DNA of 18,420 bases from CAYJXJ01 sp964374095. GTDB lineage: Bacteria; Elusimicrobiota; Elusimicrobia; UBA1565; UBA9628. The translations under genes were made by a program, and so were the position numbers. Positions 12,401 through 18,400 of the stretch are shown here, one piece after another (position 1 is the stretch's first letter; the number at the start of each line of letters is the position of its first letter). The notes beneath the pieces were generated by a model. The model did no database searches and had not been told where the DNA came from. It worked only from the letters and a program-made list of their open reading frames with translations. The stretch covers positions 1 to 18,420 of the forward strand of contig CAYJXJ010000088.1 in NCBI GenBank assembly GCA_964374095.1, read 5' to 3'.

Positions 12401-15400
12401 GCGGGTCGGCAACCTGGACCGCGCTCCAAGTCGAGCCCGTCCAGTACCAGCCCCCGGTCGACATGGCCACCACCCAGATGTGGTTGATGCGGCTGCCCTG
12501 GGGGTCCACGTCGATGGTGACGGTCGCGGCCGAGTTGGAGGCCGAGTTGGCGGCCGGGACCTGGTTGGTCAGCGTGGGGGTGCTGGACCTGTAGGAAAAG
12601 ACCAGCTTGACCGTGGTGGAGGATTCCACGTGGGCGGAGTTGGCCGGGTTGTTGGACTGGTCCGCTCCCCAGGTGTAGACCCGGAAGGTGTCGGTGGCCT
12701 TGAGAAGATCGTAGAAGGTGCTCGCCAGGCCCAGGCTCCAGGTCTTGACGCCCAAGCCGGCGCCGACCAGAACCGAGTGGGAGCTCTCGTAGACCCCGCT
12801 GGTCGGCGCGGTCCAGGTGCTCACCGCGGTGTCCGAGCAGCCCCGGGTCGCGTCGCACCACCAGAAGTTATCCGACAGGCGCTGGACCGCGATTCGGAAG
12901 CTCTGGAAGTCCATGCCCGAGGGCGTGCCCGTGGACAATTGATCCTCGGCGGTCCCCGCAAGCGAGGACAATCGCGTGGTCATGGGACCGCCCGCGGTGG
13001 TTGCCTTGGAGGTCGGTGAGCTCACGTCGTAGTTGAAGGAAAGGGTCTTCTCCACGGACAGGTTGCCGGCCTTGTCCACCGCGCGCACCTTAAAAATGTA
13101 GTCCTCGCTGTCGAGCCAGCCGACGTTGGAGGAGACCCAAATGTCGAAGTCCTGGCCCCCCGCCAGACAGCCCCCGTCGGGGTCGCAGGCCTTGTTCCAG
13201 ATGTCGCCGACGGAGTTCGTCTTCCACTCTCCGGAGCTGATATGGTGGAGCCAGTGGCTGGTGGGGTCGCCCTTGTTGTAAGCCAGGCTGTACTCCACCC
13301 GCTCCATGCCGAAGCCCAGGTCCGAGGCGGTGCCCGTGATGGCGGCGAGCAGGCCCGAGGCGCCGATCCGGTTGGGAGTCGTGGCGGCCGGCGCCAGGAG
13401 CGTGACCACGGGCGGCACCTTGTCCATGCGGAAGTAACGCTTGTACTTGGGGCTGGCCGAGGAGCCGGTCTGGCAGGTTCCGGTCTTTCCGTCCTCCCCG
13501 AAAGGACATCCCGCGGCCGGGGCGTGCCCGTTAGTCGCCTGGTCGCGGGCGTAAACCTCGATCTGGTACTTGTTGCCCGCCACGAACTTGGCGCCGGCGA
13601 GGTCAAAGGCCCACTCGTCCCCGGTCTGCTCGATCGACGTCCAGGCGTTGGCCGCCACCGCGACGTCGAAGTTGAGGAGGGTGCTGGGGTTCAAGTACTT
13701 CCCGGTGTTGACGTCCAGCATGCGCATGTAGATTTGCCGAAGGTCCGCCAAGTCGCTCACGTTGTCGATAATGGTGCCGCTGGCGATGGAGAACTCCGTC
13801 AGCAGGGAGGGGACATTGGTCTCGGTCGACAGGGAGACGATGGCGTTGTGCGCGGTCATGGTGGGCGCGGTCACGTCGTAGATGAAGACCTGGTTGGACA
13901 GGAGCGTGGTGTCGAGGTGCTGGGAGCCGGTGTTGCGCGCCCGCACGTAGATCTTGAACTTGCCCCCGTCCCACCAGGCCGGCTTGACGATGCTCGTGGT
14001 GGCGTCGAAGGTCGTGCTGACGACCGAAGTCCCGTCCACGGGGGTCCCGGGCTCGAAGGAGAGGTCGGGCGTGCCGTTGGGCGCCGCGGTCGTCAGCCAC
14101 ACCGCGCCCTGGACCCAGGAGGTGGACAGGTTCACCGCGGCCGGCGGCGGCGGGTCGGCAACCTGGACCGCGCTCCAAGTCGAGCCCGTCCAGTACCAGC
14201 CCCCGGTCGACATGGCCACCACCCAGATGTGGTTGATGCGGCTGCCCTGCGGGTCCACGTCGATGGTGACGGACGCGGCCTGGTTGGAGGCTGTGTTGGC
14301 GGCCGGGACCTGGTTGGTCAGGGTAGGGGTGCTGGATTTATAGGAAAAGACCAGCTTGACCGTGGTCGAGGACTCGACATGCGCCGAGCCCGCGGGATTG
14401 TTGGACTGGTCCGCTCCCCAGGTGTAGACCCGGAAGGTGTCGGTGTCCTTGAGCAGGTCATAGAAGGTAGACGAAAGGCCCAGGCTCCAGGTCTTGACGC
14501 CCAAGCCGGCGCCGACCAGAACCGAGTGGGAGCTCTCGTAGACCCCGCTGGTCGGCGCGGTCCAGGTGCTCACCGCGGTGTCCGAGCAGCCCCGGGTCGC
14601 GTCGCACCACCAGAAGTTATCCGACAGGCGCTGGACCGCGATTCGGAAGCTCTGGAAGTCCATGCCCGAGGGCGTGCCCGTGGACAATTGATCCTCGGCG
14701 GTCCCCGCAAGCGAGGACAATCGCGTGGTCATGGGACCGCCCGCGGTGGTTGCCTTGGAGGTCGGTGAGCTCACGTCGTAGTTGAAGGAAAGGGTCTTTT
14801 CCACGGACAGGTTGCCGGCCTTGTCCACCGCGCGCATCTTGAGGATGTAGTCCTCGCCGTCGAGCCAGCCGATCCCGGAGGAGATCCACACCATGGCCGC
14901 CGGACCCGTGCTCGGCGCCAGGCAGCCCACGACCGGGTCGCAGGCTTTGTTCCAGATGTCTCCCACGAAGTTCGTCTTCCACTCCCCGGAGCTGATGTGG
15001 TGGAGCCAGTGGCTGGTGGGGTCGGCCTTGTTGTAGGCCAGGTTGTACTCCACGCGGTCCACCCCGAAGCCCAGGTCCGCGGCGGTGCCCGTGATGGTGG
15101 CGAGCAGGCCCGAGGCGCCGATCCGGTTGGGCGTCGCGGCGGGGGGCGTCACGATCAGCAGGGTGGGCGCGGTTTTGTCGATCTTGAAGAAGCGCTTGTA
15201 CTTGGGAGCGGCCGAGTTTCCCGTGTTGCAAGGCGGCGTCTTTCCGTCCTCGCCCTCGGGACAGCCCGCGCCCGGCGCGTGCTCGTTGGTCGCCTGGTCC
15301 CGGGCGCGAACCTCGAGGCGGTACTTGTTGCCGGCCACGAATTTGGCGCTCGCGAGGTCGTAGGCCCAATCGTCACCGGTTTGCTGGATCAGCGACCAGG

Positions 15401-18400
15401 CCGAGCCGGCCGCGGTCACGTCGAAGTTGATGAGGGTGTTGGGATTCAAGTACTTGTTGGTGTTCGTGTCGAGTATGCGCATGTAAATCTCGCGGAAATC
15501 GGCCGAGTCGCTGACGTTGTCGGTGATGGTGCCGCTGGCGGTGTTCAAGGAGGCCAGGGCGGTGACGTCGGCGTCCAAGGACGAGGTCGACAGCGAGACG
15601 ATGGAGTTGTGGCCGGTCAGCACCGGCGGCGTCTGGTCGAAAATGAAGACCTGGTTGGCCAGAAGGGTCGTGTCGAGGTGCTGGGAGCCCGAGGTGTTGC
15701 GCGCCCGGACGTAGACCTTGAACTTGCCGCCGTCCCACCAGGCGGGCTTGAGCAGGCTGGTCGCGGCGGTAAAGGAGGCGCTCACCACCGAGAGCCCGTC
15801 GACCGGCGTGCCGGGCTCGTAGGCGAGGTCGGGCGTGCCGCCGCCCGCGGCGTCGTTGGTGAGCCACACCGCGCCCTGCACCCAGTAGGTCGAGAGGGCG
15901 ACCGCCGCGGGCGGGGGCGGATCGGAGACTTGGACCACGCTCCAGGTCGAGCCGGTCCAATATTGACCGCCCGTGGACATCGCCACGAACCAGGCGTTCT
16001 TGATCCGGCCGCCCAGGGGGTCGATGTCGAAGGTGACCGAGGCCGCGACGTTGGAGGCCGAGTTCATGGCCGGGACCTGGTTGGTCAAGGTCGGAGAGCT
16101 CGTGGCGTAGGAGAACACCAGCTTGGCGGTCGTTGAGGACTCCCGGTTGGCGGCCGAAGCGGCCGGGTTGTTGATGGCGTCGGACCCCCAGGCGAATACC
16201 TTGAAAGTCTCGGTGTCCTTGAGCAGGTCATAAAAGGTAGAGGACAGGCTCAGGGTCCAGTTCTTGACCCCGACCCCTCCCCCCACCAGCACCGAATGCG
16301 AGCTTTGATAGGTCAGGGCCGGATTGTTGGGCATCCAGGTGCTGACCGCCGAGTCATAGCAGCCCGCGGTCGCGTCGCACCACCAGTTGTTGTCGGAAAG
16401 GCGCTGGATGGCCACGCGGAAGCCGAAGGAGTCCAGGCCCGCGGGCGTTCCGGTCGAGACCTGGTCCTCGACGGTCCCGGCCAGGGCTGAGAGGCGCGTG
16501 GTCTGCGCCCCGCCCGCGGTGGTCGCCTTGGAGGTCGGCGAGGAGCGGTCCAAGGTGAAGGTGATGGCGGTCTCCGCCGAGACGTTGCCCGCCCCGTCCT
16601 TGGCCCGCATGGTGAAGACGTAGGAGCGGCTGTCGTAGAAGCCGATGTTGGAGGAGACCCACACGCTCCAGTCCTGCCCCGCGGCCCCGCAGCCGCCGTC
16701 CGGGTCGCAGGCCATGTTCCAGATGTCCTGGGTGGTGTTGGTCTTCCACTCGCCGGAGCTGATGTGGTGCTGCCAGCGGGAGGTGGGATCGGACTCCGCG
16801 AATTTCAGGCTGTATTCGACGTAATCCACGCCCACCCCGACGTCGGCCGCGGTGCCGGTGAGCTGGGCCAGGAAGCCCGCCAGCTTGTCCGCGCCGGCGG
16901 TGACGTTGGGCGCCGTGATCCTGGCCGTGGGCGCGGTCTTGTCGCGTTTTACATAGCGGACGTACTTGGGGCTCGCGGAGGAGCCGGTGCGGCATTTGGC
17001 GGGATTGAACGGCCCGCCGACCTCGTCATCCGTGTCATAAGGGCAGTTGTCGATGGCCCGATTGGCGGCCCCGTCCTCGCCGTAAATCTCCATCTTGTAG
17101 GTGGTGCCCTCGGCGAATTGGGAGAGGGAGAGGTCGAAGGCCCAGGGGGTGGTGCTGGTCGTGACCTGAGTGGTGGTCGTGATCTGGACCTCGGCCCAGG
17201 CGTTGGCCGCAACGTCCTGGTCGAACTTGATCAGCGTGTTGGGGTTCAAATACTTGGCCGTGACCGTGTCCTGGATGCGCAGGAAAATGCGGCGCGGCGA
17301 GGCCGCGCCGATCACGTTGTCGCCGATGGTGCCGCTGGCCACGCTGATGGCGTTGACGATGGTCGGATTGGCGCTCTCGGTCGAGGCGGGGACGGAAGCG
17401 AAGGCCGTGACCGTGGGTATGGACACGTCGTAGATGAAGCGGTAGCCCGAGCTCTTCTGCGGGTACACCTCGTCCCAGGAGCCGACGGGACCGAGGGTCT
17501 CCGAGGTGCCGACGCCGTTGCCGTTGGCGGCCAGGGCGTCGGAGGAGACCACCGCGATGTAGTACTCCTTGCCGTCCACCCACTCCGGGATGCGGGCGTC
17601 TCCGGTCACGTTTGATATGTTGATGGATCTAAACAAGACCTTGGTGTTCCACTGCATGGCGGGGTTGCCGAGCGTGCCGGTCGTGATCCAATGGAGGTAG
17701 CCCGGGCTGTTCTCATCCCAGCACCAATTCCCGTAGGCCGCGCAGTCGCACTGCGCCATCATCCCCGCCCGGCACCAGCCCACCCAGGTTTCGGTGGCCT
17801 TGCCCGTGATGTACTGGTTGGTGGTATCGTTCACCAGCGGCGCGGTGGTCATGACCAGGTACCACGCCTTCTGGATGCCCGTGCCGGTGCCTCCGGTTCC
17901 CAGCGCGTCGTTGATCGTGAACTTCAGGGGGAAGGCGTTGGGGGCGTTGGCTCCGGAGTTGCGCGCGGGCCGGAGCATCGTGATCAAGGGGCTCTGGCTG
18001 TCCTTGATGAGCTTGAGCACGGCGCTGTCGGGTCCGCCGACCCCCGTGTAGGCGCCGCCGCTCCCCTTGGGCTGGTCCGAGGTCCGGCCGCGGGCGACGA
18101 GGTCGTATTCGCCGTCGGCCGGGTTCCACGGGTAGGACCAAGGCGTGGAGGACCCGGTGTTGATGTATTTGACCTCGTCGTCGTTGAAGAAGTTCGCGGG
18201 CTGGAAGGCCGCGTCGTCCGGGTTCCACACGTAGCCGTCCGCGGGGCGCGTGATCTTGACCTGGGTGCCGGTGGAGGCGCCGCCGTCCGAGAAGGCCTGG
18301 CCCTGCTGGGGGTTGAAGTACATGCTGCCGTAGAGCGTGGGGAAGCCCGTCGTCATCGGGCGCAGGGGGTCCCCCGGCTGCGCCGTCAGGCCGTTGCCGA

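Noticed and set aside
11170..14713. Regularly spaced identical DNA segments suggestive of CRISPR or an insertion sequence
   Set aside because: The spacing is about 1750 bp, the repeats are coding and in frame, there are no terminal inverted repeats or transposase, and the intervening DNA is itself repeated. Intragenic domain duplication explains it.
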